Source of the DNA: Streptomyces pristinaespiralis
GTDB taxonomy: Bacteria; Actinomycetota; Actinomycetes; Streptomycetales; Streptomycetaceae
Direction: 5' to 3'
Assembly (NCBI RefSeq): GCF_001278075.1
Contig: NZ_CP011340.1
Coordinates: 5,825,501 to 5,889,500 of the forward strand
DNA: 64,000 bases
The notes below the pieces were generated by a model. The model was not told where the DNA came from. It did no database searches and saw nothing but the letters and a program-made list of their open reading frames with translations. A program made the position numbers and the translations under genes. Position 1 is the first letter of the stretch; every line of letters starts with the position of its first letter. Shown piece by piece: positions 47,033 through 55,451 of this stretch.

Positions 47033-49145
47033 CCCGCGTCGGCTCCAGCCGGACGGCGCACACCTTGAACTCGGGCATACGGGACGTCGGGTCGAGCGCC
47101 GGGTTCGTCACCGTGTTCACCCGTCCCTCGCCCGGCCAGTGGAACGGCATGAAGACGGTGTCCGGCCTGATCCCCGTGGTGATCCGGGCGGGCCCGACCG
47201 CCCTGCCCCGCCGCGACACCACGGCCAGGGGCTCGCCCTCCGCGACCCCGAGACGTTCCGCCAGTTGCGGATGCAGTTCGACGAACGGGCCCGGGGCGGC
47301 GGCGTTCAGCTCGTCGACGCGCCTGGTCTGCGCGCCCGACTGGTACTGGGCGACCACCCGTCCGGTCGTCAGCAGCACCGGGTAGTCGGCATCGGGCTCC
47401 TCAGCGGCGGGCCGGTGTCCTACGGCGACGAACCTGGCCAGCCCGTCGGGGGTGGCGAACCGGTCCAGGAACAGCCGGGGCGTGCCGGGATGGGCGCCGG
47501 GCCCCTCCTCGTCCTGCGGTTCCGGGCACGGCCAGAACACGCCGTCCTCCTCGGCGATCCTGCGGTACGTGATGCCCGAGTAGTCCGCCGGTCCGCCCGC
47601 CGACGCCCGCCGCAGCTCCTCGAAGACCTCCTCCGGGTCGGCGGGGAAGCCCTTCTCGTGTCCGAGCAGCGCCGCCAGCGCGCTCAGCACCTCGAGGTCG
47701 CTGCGCACCCCGGCCGGCGCGTCGAGCGCCTTGCGGCGCAGCAGCACCCGGCCCTCCAGATTGGTCGTCGTGCCGGTCTCCTCGGCCCACTGCGTCACCG
47801 GAAGGACCACGTCCGCGAGCGCGGCCGTCTCCGAGAGCACCACGTCCGCCACGGCCAGGAAGTCCAGCGACCTCAGCCGTCCCTCGATGTGCGCCGCACG
47901 CGGCGCGGACACCACCGGGTTCGAGCCCATCAGCAGCAGCGACTTCACGTCCCCGCCCAGCGCGTCCAGCAGCTCGTAGGCACTGCGCCCCGGCCCCGGC
48001 AGGGACTCGGGCGGCACGCCCCACACACCCGCGACATGGGCCCGCGCCGCCGGGTCGTCCAGCTTGCGGTAGCCGGGCAGCTGGTCGGCCTTCTGGCCGT
48101 GTTCGCGGCCGCCCTGCCCGTTTCCCTGCCCGGTCAGACATCCGTAACCGGACAGCGGCCGCCCGGCCCGGCCGGTCGCCAGGCACAGGTTGATCCACGC
48201 GCTCACCGTGTCCGTGCCCTTGGACTGCTGCTCCGGACCGCGGGCGGTGAGCACCATCGCGGACGGCGCGTCGCAGAACAGCCGCACCGCCTCACGCAGC
48301 TGCGGCACGCCCACGCCGGTGATCCGCTCGACGAGCTCGGGCCAGTGCGCCATGGCGGCGGCCCTGGCGTCCGCCCAGCCGGTCGTGCGGGCGGCGATGA
48401 AGTCCTCGTCGGTGCGTCCCTGAGCGACCACCTCGTGCAGCAGGCCGAGGGCGAGCGCCAGGTCGGTGCCGGGGCGGGGCGCCAGGTGCAGATCGGCCTG
48501 CTCCGCCGTCCTCGTGCGCCGCGGGTCGACGACGATCAGCTTGCCGCCGTTCTCCTTCAGCTCCGTCAGGTAGCGCAGCGCCGGGGGCATGGTCTCCGCG
48601 ATGTTGGAGCCGACGAGGATCACACAGCCGGTCCTCGGTATGTCCTCCAGCGGGAACGGCAGCCCGCGGTCGAGACCGAACGCCCTGTTGTGCGCCGCCG
48701 CGGCCGACGACATGCAGAAGCGGCCGTTGTAGTCGATCTGCGAGGTGCCGAGCACGACCCGGGCGAACTTTCCGAGGGTGTACGCCTTCTCGTTGGTCAG
48801 CCCGCCGCCGCCGAAGACCCCCACGGCGTCGGCGCCGTGCGCCTCGCGCGTACGCCGCAGCCCGTCGGCGATCGTACGCAGTGCCTCCTCCCAGGTGGCC
48901 GGTTCGAGCCGGCCTGTGGCACGGCTTCGCACCAGCGGCCCGGTCAGGCGGACCCGGGAGGAGAGAAGGAAGGTCGAGGTACGGCCCTTGCCGCACAGGG
49001 CGCCCCGGTTGACGGGGAAGTCGGGTCGCTCCACCACCTCGACGGCCGCCCCGTCGGCGGTGTCCGGCCGGGGGACACCGCGCAGATTCATGCCGCACTG
49101 CAGGGCGCAGTAGGGACAGTGGGTCGGGATGGTCTCGTCGCGCAT
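47019..49145 (-). CDS. nasA: assimilatory nitrate reductase, molybdopterin catalytic subunit
   Basis: 708 residues. Reduces nitrate to nitrite in the cytoplasm using a bis-MGD molybdenum centre. The N-terminal [4Fe-4S] site is HCPYCALQCGMN with a fourth Cys in GALCGKGR. NasA-like features include GLTNEKAYTLGKFAR, GSNIAETMPP, and GCLTGQGNGQGGREHG. The C-terminal domain 4 (VLLTTGRVVAQYQSGAQTRR) completes the fold. There is no C-terminal 2Fe-2S domain, so a separate electron donor is required; the stand-alone reductase near nirB is a candidate. A GlnR-like site lies upstream. Confidence 0.92.
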   Translation of the reverse strand: MRDETIPTHCPYCALQCGMNLRGVPRPDTADGAAVEVVERPDFPVNRGALCGKGRTSTFLLSSRVRLTGPLVRSRATGRLEPATWEEALRTIADGLRRTREAHGADAVGVFGGGGLTNEKAYTLGKFARVVLGTSQIDYNGRFCMSSAAAAHNRAFGLDRGLPFPLEDIPRTGCVILVGSNIAETMPPALRYLTELKENGGKLIVVDPRRTRTAEQADLHLAPRPGTDLALALGLLHEVVAQGRTDEDFIAARTTGWADARAAAMAHWPELVERITGVGVPQLREAVRLFCDAPSAMVLTARGPEQQSKGTDTVSAWINLCLATGRAGRPLSGYGCLTGQGNGQGGREHGQKADQLPGYRKLDDPAARAHVAGVWGVPPESLPGPGRSAYELLDALGGDVKSLLLMGSNPVVSAPRAAHIEGRLRSLDFLAVADVVLSETAALADVVLPVTQWAEETGTTTNLEGRVLLRRKALDAPAGVRSDLEVLSALAALLGHEKGFPADPEEVFEELRRASAGGPADYSGITYRRIAEEDGVFWPCPEPQDEEGPGAHPGTPRLFLDRFATPDGLARFVAVGHRPAAEEPDADYPVLLTTGRVVAQYQSGAQTRRVDELNAAAPGPFVELHPQLAERLGVAEGEPLAVVSRRGRAVGPARITTGIRPDTVFMPFHWPGEGRVNTVTNPALDPTSRMPEFKVCAVRLEPTRVSGG

Positions 49146-49157
49146 GACGCCCAGCGT

Positions 49158-49195
49158 GGAACATCCGTGTTACGCGGGCGGACGCGCCGCATTAC
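49158..49195 (-). promoter_or_regulatory. candidate GlnR box of nasA
   Basis: On the minus strand: GTAAT-N6-CGTCC-N6-GTAAC-N6-GTTCC. The six-base spacing is kept, and two elements match the GlnR half-site GTNAC well. The other two are weak. It begins 13 bases upstream of the ATG. Confidence 0.45.
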
Positions 49196-49360
49196 GGACG
49201 GGGTACGCCCGGCTCAGCCGTGACCTCACGGCGACGTGAGGACCGGGCGTGAGCCGCGGCGCCCGTCGCGGGTCCGGGGGTGAGTCGCGGCCGCCGGTCC
49301 CGGGGGGTGAGCCGCGGCCGTCCCGTCGGCCCGGCTGTCCTACCGGGCGCGGGCCGGGTC

Positions 49361-49942
49361 TCAGGCGCGGCGGCCGAGCATCGCCAGCAGCCGCGTCTGC
49401 GGGTCGTCGCCCGGGGGCGGCTCGATCGGCGGGGCGAACAGCCCGGACTTCGCCAGCTCCGGCGCGTACGGTGCGACCTCCTTCATGGTGAAGGCCACCA
49501 GCGCCTCCGGAAGCCGCTCCTCCGCGCCGATCGCCCGCGACAGGTCCCAGGAGTGCACCACCGCGTCGCTGATCATCTGCGAGCAGTAGGCGGTCGCCGG
49601 GGTCTCCCCGTACGACAGCTGGACCGTCCGCTCCAGCGCCCCCTCGCCGGAGAACGCCTTACGGGCGGCGCGTGCCGCGGAGTCCCAGGCCTGGCGGGGC
49701 CGGTCGCCGAGGACGTCACCGTCGTACGCGTCGCCGATGTCCTCGATCGTCGCCCCGTCCGTCACCAGGTCCGGCACCCACAGCTGCTCGGCCGTGAGGT
49801 GGTTGACGAGATCGCGCACCGACCACTGAGTGCACGGCGTCGGATCGTCCCACTGGTCGTCCCGTACGGCGTGCACCCGGTCGGTGAACAGGGCCAGCGC
49901 CTCGGTGTGCCGGGTCAGCAGCGTTGCCACGTCATTTGTCAT
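49361..49942 (-). CDS. TIGR03086-type metal-binding protein (DinB/maleylpyruvate isomerase-like)
   Basis: 193 residues. The helix-bundle N-terminal part LLTRHTEALALFTDRV and the segment DPTPCTQWSVRDLVNHLTAEQLW are characteristic of this actinobacterial family. The family is related to mycothiol-dependent maleylpyruvate isomerases, with His residues (NHL, VVHSWD) likely binding metal. ATG at 49942; the ribosome binding site is weak (GTGAG). A mycothiol-dependent transferase role is possible. Confidence 0.78.
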   Translation of the reverse strand: MTNDVATLLTRHTEALALFTDRVHAVRDDQWDDPTPCTQWSVRDLVNHLTAEQLWVPDLVTDGATIEDIGDAYDGDVLGDRPRQAWDSAARAARKAFSGEGALERTVQLSYGETPATAYCSQMISDAVVHSWDLSRAIGAEERLPEALVAFTMKEVAPYAPELAKSGLFAPPIEPPPGDDPQTRLLAMLGRRA

Positions 49943-50007
49943 GCGGCTCACTTTTCCCTGCCGGGGACCTCGATGCGAGCGTGCGCGGCCGTGCGCCTCC
50001 CGGCGTG

Positions 50008-50661
50008 TCAGCCCGCCGCCGCCAGCGCGTCCCGCACGCCGGGCTCCCGTGACCCAAGGAACCGCGGGTCCGGCCGGAACACGGCGTCCAGCGACGCCTT
50101 GCCCGCCGCGAACATCTCCCGCACACCGCCGTAGTACCAGGTCGCGTCGTGCGGTTCCGCCACACCGACCCCGTACGCCTCGACCCCGGCGGACCGGCAC
50201 AGCGCGACCGCCCGGCGGATGTGGAAACCCTGGCTCACCAGCAGCGCCCGCTCCACCCCGAAGATCTCCTTCGCCCGCACACAGGAGTCCCAGGTGTCGA
50301 AGCCGGCGTAGTCGCTGACGATCCGGTCGTCCGGCACACCGCGCCCCGTCAGATACGTCCGCATGGCGTCGGGCTCGTCGTACTCCACCCGGCTGTTGTC
50401 ACCGGTGACCAGCACGACCTTGACCTTGCCGGTCCGGTACAGCTCGGCGGCGGTGTCGAGCCGGTGCGCCAGATACGGGGAGGGCCGGCCCTTCCACAGA
50501 CCGGCGCCGAAGACGACGGCGACGTCCCGCGCCGGGGCCTCCGCGACCGTACGGACGCGGCTGTCGGCGACGGCGTGCATCCAGGTCGTGGGCGCCAGGC
50601 CGAGCACGCACCCCAGCATGACGGCCTGCGCGACGAGGCGTCGCCTTCTCGTTCCTCTCAC
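50008..50661 (-). CDS. SanA/YdcF-like (DUF218) membrane protein
   Basis: 217 residues. One N-terminal membrane anchor (AQAVMLGCVLGLAPTTWMHA) precedes the DUF218 domain: DVAVVFGAGLWKGRPSPYLAHRLDTAAELY, VTGDNSRVEYDEPDAMRTYL and LLVSQGFHIRRAVALC. In enterobacteria, SanA and ElyC of this family affect envelope permeability and lipid-carrier metabolism. The GTG at 50661 is the likely start. Monocistronic. Confidence 0.85.
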   Translation of the reverse strand: MRGTRRRRLVAQAVMLGCVLGLAPTTWMHAVADSRVRTVAEAPARDVAVVFGAGLWKGRPSPYLAHRLDTAAELYRTGKVKVVLVTGDNSRVEYDEPDAMRTYLTGRGVPDDRIVSDYAGFDTWDSCVRAKEIFGVERALLVSQGFHIRRAVALCRSAGVEAYGVGVAEPHDATWYYGGVREMFAAGKASLDAVFRPDPRFLGSREPGVRDALAAAG

Positions 50662-50753
50662 GGACAGTCAGACGTCGGCGGGGCGGAAATGGTTGGCCCG
50701 GGCGGAGCGGAAATGACTGGCCGGACCGCCCCGCCTGTTGACAGGATCACGCG

Positions 50754-51458
50754 GTGATCGACAAAAGAGCCGTCTCTGCCGCCCGCAACAACGCCGAGTG
50801 GTGCGAGGCCATGTGCCGGGCGCACGGACTCTCCGGTGTCCTCGGCGCCCGCGCCTGGACCAGCGGCAGCCGCACCCCCCTGCTCTATCCCGACGCGGTG
50901 ACACTCACCGAGGACGCGACGGCGGACGACGTCCTGGACGCCGTCTCCACCGGCCCCGGCTGCTCCGTCAAGGACAGCTTCGCGACGCTGGACCTGTCCG
51001 GCGCCGGATTCCACGTCCTGTTCGAGGCCCAGTGGCTCCACCGGGAGCCGGGCCTGCCCGCACCGGCGGCTCCCGACGGCGTCGTATGGTCCCGGCTCGA
51101 CACCCCCGGCGAGCTGGCGGAATGGGCGGCCGCCTGGGGTGGCGGCGACGGTCCGGCACATCTCTTCCGCCCGGAACTGCTGTCCGACCCGTCCGTCGCG
51201 TTCCTCGCGGGGCGTGCGGGGGACCGGCTGAGCGCGGGCGCCGTGGTGAGCCGGGGCGGGGACGCGGTGGGCATCTCCAACCTGTTCGCCGCTGACGGCG
51301 GCGACCTCGACGCGGCGTGGGCGGGCTGCCTCTCCACGGTGTACGCCCGGTGGCCGGGCGTACCGGTGGTCGGCTACGAACAGGGCGACGACCTGGCGGC
51401 GGCGGTCCGGCAGGGGTGCGTGCCGGTGGGGCCGCTGCGGGTCTGGCTGGCGGGCTAG
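50754..51458 (+). CDS. hypothetical protein, possibly acetyltransferase-like
   Basis: 234 residues beginning MIDKRAVSAARNNAEWCEAM. The GTG at 50754 has no ribosome binding site. The region SAGAVVSRGGDAVGISNLFA is reminiscent of a GNAT-type core strand, but the A-motif is not convincing. Codon bias strongly supports a real gene. A terminator-like inverted repeat follows. Confidence 0.65.
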   Translation: MIDKRAVSAARNNAEWCEAMCRAHGLSGVLGARAWTSGSRTPLLYPDAVTLTEDATADDVLDAVSTGPGCSVKDSFATLDLSGAGFHVLFEAQWLHREPGLPAPAAPDGVVWSRLDTPGELAEWAAAWGGGDGPAHLFRPELLSDPSVAFLAGRAGDRLSAGAVVSRGGDAVGISNLFAADGGDLDAAWAGCLSTVYARWPGVPVVGYEQGDDLAAAVRQGCVPVGPLRVWLAG

Positions 51459-51518
51459 CCCCGGCGGCTGGTGCGTCCGCACGCCCAGGCGACCCACCGG
51501 CCCGACGGCCGTACGACG

Positions 51519-51560
51519 AACGCCCCGGCGGCCCCGCATTCCAGGGCCCGCCGGGGCGTT
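51519..51560 (+). terminator. terminator after the acetyltransferase-like gene
   Basis: AACGCCCCGGCGG (51519-51531) pairs with CCGCCGGGGCGTT (51548-51560). It is located about 60 bases after the stop. Confidence 0.7.
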
Positions 51561-51681
51561 CCGTCGTCCCTCTGACCGCCGCACCACGCTGTCAGCGCGG
51601 CGGCTGACCCTGTGAGGGGCAGGAAAGGACCCGTCACCCTCACGCAACAACCCGGCAACCTCCGCCGGGCACCATCGGTGC

Positions 51682-51921
51682 ATGACGGAGCCGGAACACC
51701 TTCGTGAGTCCCCGCCCCCGCCCCTCCAGAGCGCCGTCGACAGCGCAGTCGACACCGCCACGCAGTTCGACACCACCGTCGGCCTGCTCACGCGTATCAC
51801 CGCTCAGCTCGGCACCCAGCTGAGTCACGTCCGACTGAACGGAACCCGCACCCCATGCGCCCGACCGATCGGCCCACCCTCGTCGCCGTCGCCCACGGCA
51901 GCCGCGACCCCCGCGCGCTGA
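51682..51921 (+). CDS. small hypothetical protein (79 aa), uncertain
   Basis: Begins MTEPEHLRESPPPPLQS, followed by a helix-like stretch SAVDTATQFDTTVGLLTRITAQLG with good GC-rich third positions. The last 22 codons overlap the cbiX start in another frame, so the true end may be a coupling arrangement. It has no ribosome binding site; it could be leaderless. Not recognised. Confidence 0.4.
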   Translation: MTEPEHLRESPPPPLQSAVDSAVDTATQFDTTVGLLTRITAQLGTQLSHVRLNGTRTPCARPIGPPSSPSPTAAATPAR

Positions 51922-52607
51922 GCACCGTCACCGCTCTCCTCGACCGGGTGCGTGAGCTGCGCCCCGGCCTGGACGTACGGCTCGGCCACGTCGAGCTGAA
52001 CGAGCCGCTGCTCGACGACACCCTCCGGTCGCTGGGCACCACGCCCACCGTGCTGGTGCCACTGCTGCTGAGCCGCGGCCATCACGTCAAGCACGACCTG
52101 CCGCGGGCAGCGGCCGCCGTACCCGGTGGCGACATCCGCATCGCGCGCCCCCTCGGGCCGCACCCGCTCCTCGCCGAGGCGCTCGCGGCCCGGCTCGCGG
52201 AGGCGGGCTGGCGGCCGCGGGACGGATCGAGCCGCAACGCCGGGGTCGTCCTCGCGTCCGCGGGCTCCCGTGACCCCGAGTCCGCGGCCGACACCAGGCG
52301 CATGGCGGACATGCTGGGGGAGCGGCTCGGCGGCGTGCCGGTCGTGCCCGCGTACGCCTCCGCCCTCGCGCCCACCGTGCCCGCGGCCGTCAAGGCCCTG
52401 ACGGCGCGCGGCCGCCACCGGATCGCCGTGGCGTCCTACTTCGCCGCGCCCGGTCTGTTCGCCGGCCGCAGTGCCGCGGCCGCCCCCTGGATCGCGGCGG
52501 AGCCGCTCGGTACGCATCCGGCTCTGGCCCGGCTGCTGCTGCACCGTTACGACCAGGCGCGAGCACTGCCCCGTGCCGTGCGGAGGCTGGAACTGTCCGC
52601 CGCGTAA
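51855..52607 (+). CDS. sirohydrochlorin chelatase (CbiX-like)
   Basis: 250 residues with a duplicated chelatase half-fold. The N-terminal half has [17 protein letters not shown] with the metal-binding His and [16 protein letters not shown]. The second half repeats [15 protein letters not shown] and [14 protein letters not shown]. Inserts iron (or cobalt) into sirohydrochlorin. Within a region encoding NirB, iron insertion to make siroheme is the likely role. The ATG at 51855 lies inside the end of the small upstream ORF. Confidence 0.88.
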   Translation: MRPTDRPTLVAVAHGSRDPRALSTVTALLDRVRELRPGLDVRLGHVELNEPLLDDTLRSLGTTPTVLVPLLLSRGHHVKHDLPRAAAAVPGGDIRIARPLGPHPLLAEALAARLAEAGWRPRDGSSRNAGVVLASAGSRDPESAADTRRMADMLGERLGGVPVVPAYASALAPTVPAAVKALTARGRHRIAVASYFAAPGLFAGRSAAAAPWIAAEPLGTHPALARLLLHRYDQARALPRAVRRLELSAA

Positions 52608-52653
52608 GGCCCGGAGGCGCCCGGCTGTCGGCCGCTCCGGTTACCTTCGGTGC

Positions 52654-53991
52654 ATGGACGGCACCACCAGCACCACAGGCACACCCCCGGGCCACGGCAC
52701 GGGCAACGGCACCGCCCCGGACGGCTACGACGCCGCAGCCGTAGAACGCTGGGCCGGTGAGCCGGACAAGCGCCCCGGCCGTACCGCCTTCCAGCGCGAC
52801 CGCGCCAGGGTGCTGCACTCCTCCGCGCTGCGCCGCCTGGCCGGAAAGACGCAGGTGGTCACCCCGGGCACCCGCAGCCTCGCCTGGGACGCCAGCCCTC
52901 GCACCCGGCTGACGCACTCGCTGGAGTGCGCGCAGGTCGGGCGGGAGCTGGGCGCCGCTCTCGGCTGCGACCCCGATCTCGTCGAAGCGGCGTGCCTCGC
53001 CCACGACATGGGCCATCCGCCGTTCGGCCACAACGGCGAGCAGGCGCTGAACGAGTTCGCCGAGGACTGCGGCGGCTTCGAGGGCAACGCCCAGTCCCTG
53101 CGTCTGCTGACGCGGATCGAGCCCAAGCGTTTCGTGCACGCGCCGGAGACGGGCGAGCCCGTCAGCGTCGGCCTGAATCTCACCCGTGCCGCCCTCGACG
53201 CGGCCACCAAGTACCCCTGGCCGCGCGGTGGCCATCCGACCGACCCCGGCTCGGCGAAGTTCGGGGTGTACGAGGACGACCTGCCGGTCTTCGAGTGGGC
53301 ACGCCTCGGCGCCCCCGCGTTCCGCAAGTGCCTCGAGGCGCAGGTGATGGACTGGTCCGACGACGTCGCGTACTCGGTGCACGACTTCGAGGACGGCCTG
53401 CACGCCGGGCACATCGACCCCAACTGCCTCATGTCGGAGACCGAACGGGCGGGCATCTGGTCGGTGGCGATCGGGCGGTACGTGCCGCACGACACCGACC
53501 CGCAGGAGCTGTCGGAGGCGCTCGACCGGCTGGTCGAGCAGGCGTGGTGGCCGCACCACTACGACGGTTCCGCGGTCGCCCAGGCCCGGCTGAAGGACGC
53601 CACCAGCCAGCTCATCGGCCGGTTCGCGCTCGCCGCGGAGGGGGCCACCCGCCAGGCGTACGGCGGCGGCCTGCTCACCCGGTACGGGGCGGAGCTGGTC
53701 GTCCCGCGCGCCACGCGCAACGAGTGCGCCGTACTGAAGGCGGTGGCCGACCGCTATGTGATGCAGCGCGCCGAGCAGGAGGCACTCCGCGCCGACCAGC
53801 GCGTGGTGCTCGCCGAGCTGGCGCAGGCGCTCACGGCCCGCGCGCCGGAGGGGCTGGAACCGCAGTTCCGTGCCATGTTCGAGGCGGCGGGGGACGACCG
53901 GGCGCGCAAGCGGGTGATCGTCGACCAGATCGCGAACCTCACGGACGCCTCCGCCCGCACCCTGCACGTCCGCCTCACCGCCCGTCGCTGA
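52654..53991 (+). CDS. dgt: deoxyguanosinetriphosphate triphosphohydrolase-like protein
   Basis: 445 residues. An HD-domain dNTPase that hydrolyses dNTPs to nucleosides and triphosphate. Motifs: [27 protein letters not shown] at the N-terminus, [17 protein letters not shown], and [18 protein letters not shown] carrying the HD metal ligands. The ATG at 52654 follows a -10-like TTACCT (52641-52646), suggesting a leaderless transcript. Located upstream of dnaG as in other Streptomyces. Confidence 0.92.
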   Translation: MDGTTSTTGTPPGHGTGNGTAPDGYDAAAVERWAGEPDKRPGRTAFQRDRARVLHSSALRRLAGKTQVVTPGTRSLAWDASPRTRLTHSLECAQVGRELGAALGCDPDLVEAACLAHDMGHPPFGHNGEQALNEFAEDCGGFEGNAQSLRLLTRIEPKRFVHAPETGEPVSVGLNLTRAALDAATKYPWPRGGHPTDPGSAKFGVYEDDLPVFEWARLGAPAFRKCLEAQVMDWSDDVAYSVHDFEDGLHAGHIDPNCLMSETERAGIWSVAIGRYVPHDTDPQELSEALDRLVEQAWWPHHYDGSAVAQARLKDATSQLIGRFALAAEGATRQAYGGGLLTRYGAELVVPRATRNECAVLKAVADRYVMQRAEQEALRADQRVVLAELAQALTARAPEGLEPQFRAMFEAAGDDRARKRVIVDQIANLTDASARTLHVRLTARR

Positions 53992-54145
53992 CGAACGGCG
54001 CAACGACCCCGGGAGCACCCGTGCCGCGCACCGAGTGATTCGTCCGTTTTTGACACGCCGGAGGGCACTCCCTCTTCCGCCATATCGCTCCGTGCGGGAC
54101 GCTCGCTGAAGGCTGCGCTGCGGAGAAGCAACGAGGAGGCATCAC

Positions 54146-55417
54146 GTGGTCGACGCACATCGGACATTCGTCATCGTCGGCGGTGGGCTGGCGGGCGCCA
54201 AGGCCGCCGAGACCCTCCGGGCCGAAGGGTTCACCGGACGAGTGATCCTCATCGGCGACGAACGTGACCACCCCTACGAACGTCCGCCGCTGTCCAAGGC
54301 GTACCTGACCGGCAAGGACGAACGCGACAGCGTCTTCGTCCACGAGCCCGCCTGGTACGCCAGGGCCGACATCGAGCTACACCTGGGCCAGACCGTCGTG
54401 TCCATCGACCGCGAGTCCCGCTCCGTGCGCCTCGGCGACGGAACCGTCGTCCACTACGACAAGCTGCTGCTCGCCACCGGCGCGGAGCCCCGCCGTCTGG
54501 AGATCCCGGGCACCGGCCTCGCCGGCGTCCACCATCTGCGCCGCCTCCCGCACGCGGACCGGCTCCGCCACGTGCTCGCCGCCCTCGGCCGCGACAACGG
54601 CCACCTGATCATCGCCGGCGCGGGTTGGATCGGCCTCGAGGTCGCCGCCGCGGCCCGCGGCTACGGTGCGGAAGTGACCGTCGTGGAGCCCGCGCCCACC
54701 CCGCTGTACCAGGTCGTCGGCCCCGAGCTCGGCCAGGTCTTCGCCGAACTGCACCGCGAGCGCGGCGTCCGTTTCCACTTCGGTGTCCGGCTCACCGAGA
54801 TCATCGGCCAGGACGGCATGGTCCTGGCGGCCCGTACGGACGACGGCGAGGAGCACCCGGCGCACGAGATCCTCGCCGCGATCGGCGCGGCCCCGCGCAC
54901 CGCCCTCGCCGACGCCGCGGGCCTCGACCTGGCCGACCGGGCGGAGGGCGGCGGCATCGCCGTCGACGAGAGCCTGCGCACCTCCGATCCCGACATCTAC
55001 GCCGCGGGCGACGTCGCCGCCGCCCTGCACCCGCTGCTCGGGACGCGGCTGCGCGTGGAGCACTGGGCGAACGCACTGAACGGCGGCCCCGCCGCCGCCC
55101 GCGCCATGCTCGGCCAGGACGTGACCTACGACCGGGTCCCCTACTTCTTCTCGGACCAGTACGACCTCGGCATGGAGTACTCGGGCTGGGCCCCGCCCGG
55201 CTCGTACGACCAGGTCGTGCTCCGCGGCGACGTCGGGAGGCGGGAGTTCATCGCCTTCTGGCTCAAGGACCGCAGGGTGCTCGCCGGGATGAACGTCAAT
55301 GTGTGGGACGTCACCGCACCGATCCAGCAGCTGATCCGGACCCGGGCGGAGGTGGACGCGCAGACGCTCGGCGATCCCGGTGTGGCGCTCACCGACCTCG
55401 TGAACCTCTCCGGCTGA
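54146..55417 (+). CDS. FAD-dependent ferredoxin/rubredoxin-type reductase
   Basis: 423 residues related to putidaredoxin/rhodocoxin reductases. The FAD motif [36 protein letters not shown]-binding IIAGAGWIGLEVAAAARGYG, and IYAAGDVAA are ordered as in the family. The C-terminal reductase domain includes YFFSDQYDLGMEYSG. It probably reduces a ferredoxin for a P450 or dioxygenase. The GTG at 54146 follows GAGGAGG. It is separate from dgt and dnaG in function. Confidence 0.9.
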   Translation: MVDAHRTFVIVGGGLAGAKAAETLRAEGFTGRVILIGDERDHPYERPPLSKAYLTGKDERDSVFVHEPAWYARADIELHLGQTVVSIDRESRSVRLGDGTVVHYDKLLLATGAEPRRLEIPGTGLAGVHHLRRLPHADRLRHVLAALGRDNGHLIIAGAGWIGLEVAAAARGYGAEVTVVEPAPTPLYQVVGPELGQVFAELHRERGVRFHFGVRLTEIIGQDGMVLAARTDDGEEHPAHEILAAIGAAPRTALADAAGLDLADRAEGGGIAVDESLRTSDPDIYAAGDVAAALHPLLGTRLRVEHWANALNGGPAAARAMLGQDVTYDRVPYFFSDQYDLGMEYSGWAPPGSYDQVVLRGDVGRREFIAFWLKDRRVLAGMNVNVWDVTAPIQQLIRTRAEVDAQTLGDPGVALTDLVNLSG

Positions 55418-55451
55418 CGGGAGTGTCGCCGCGTCACCGTAGAATTCACGC
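55415..55451 (+). promoter_or_regulatory. dnaG promoter, leaderless arrangement
   Basis: A -10 TAGAAT (55440-55445) is six bases from the GTG start of dnaG; a -35-like TGACGG (55415-55420) lies 19 bases upstream. There is no ribosome binding site between them. Confidence 0.6.
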
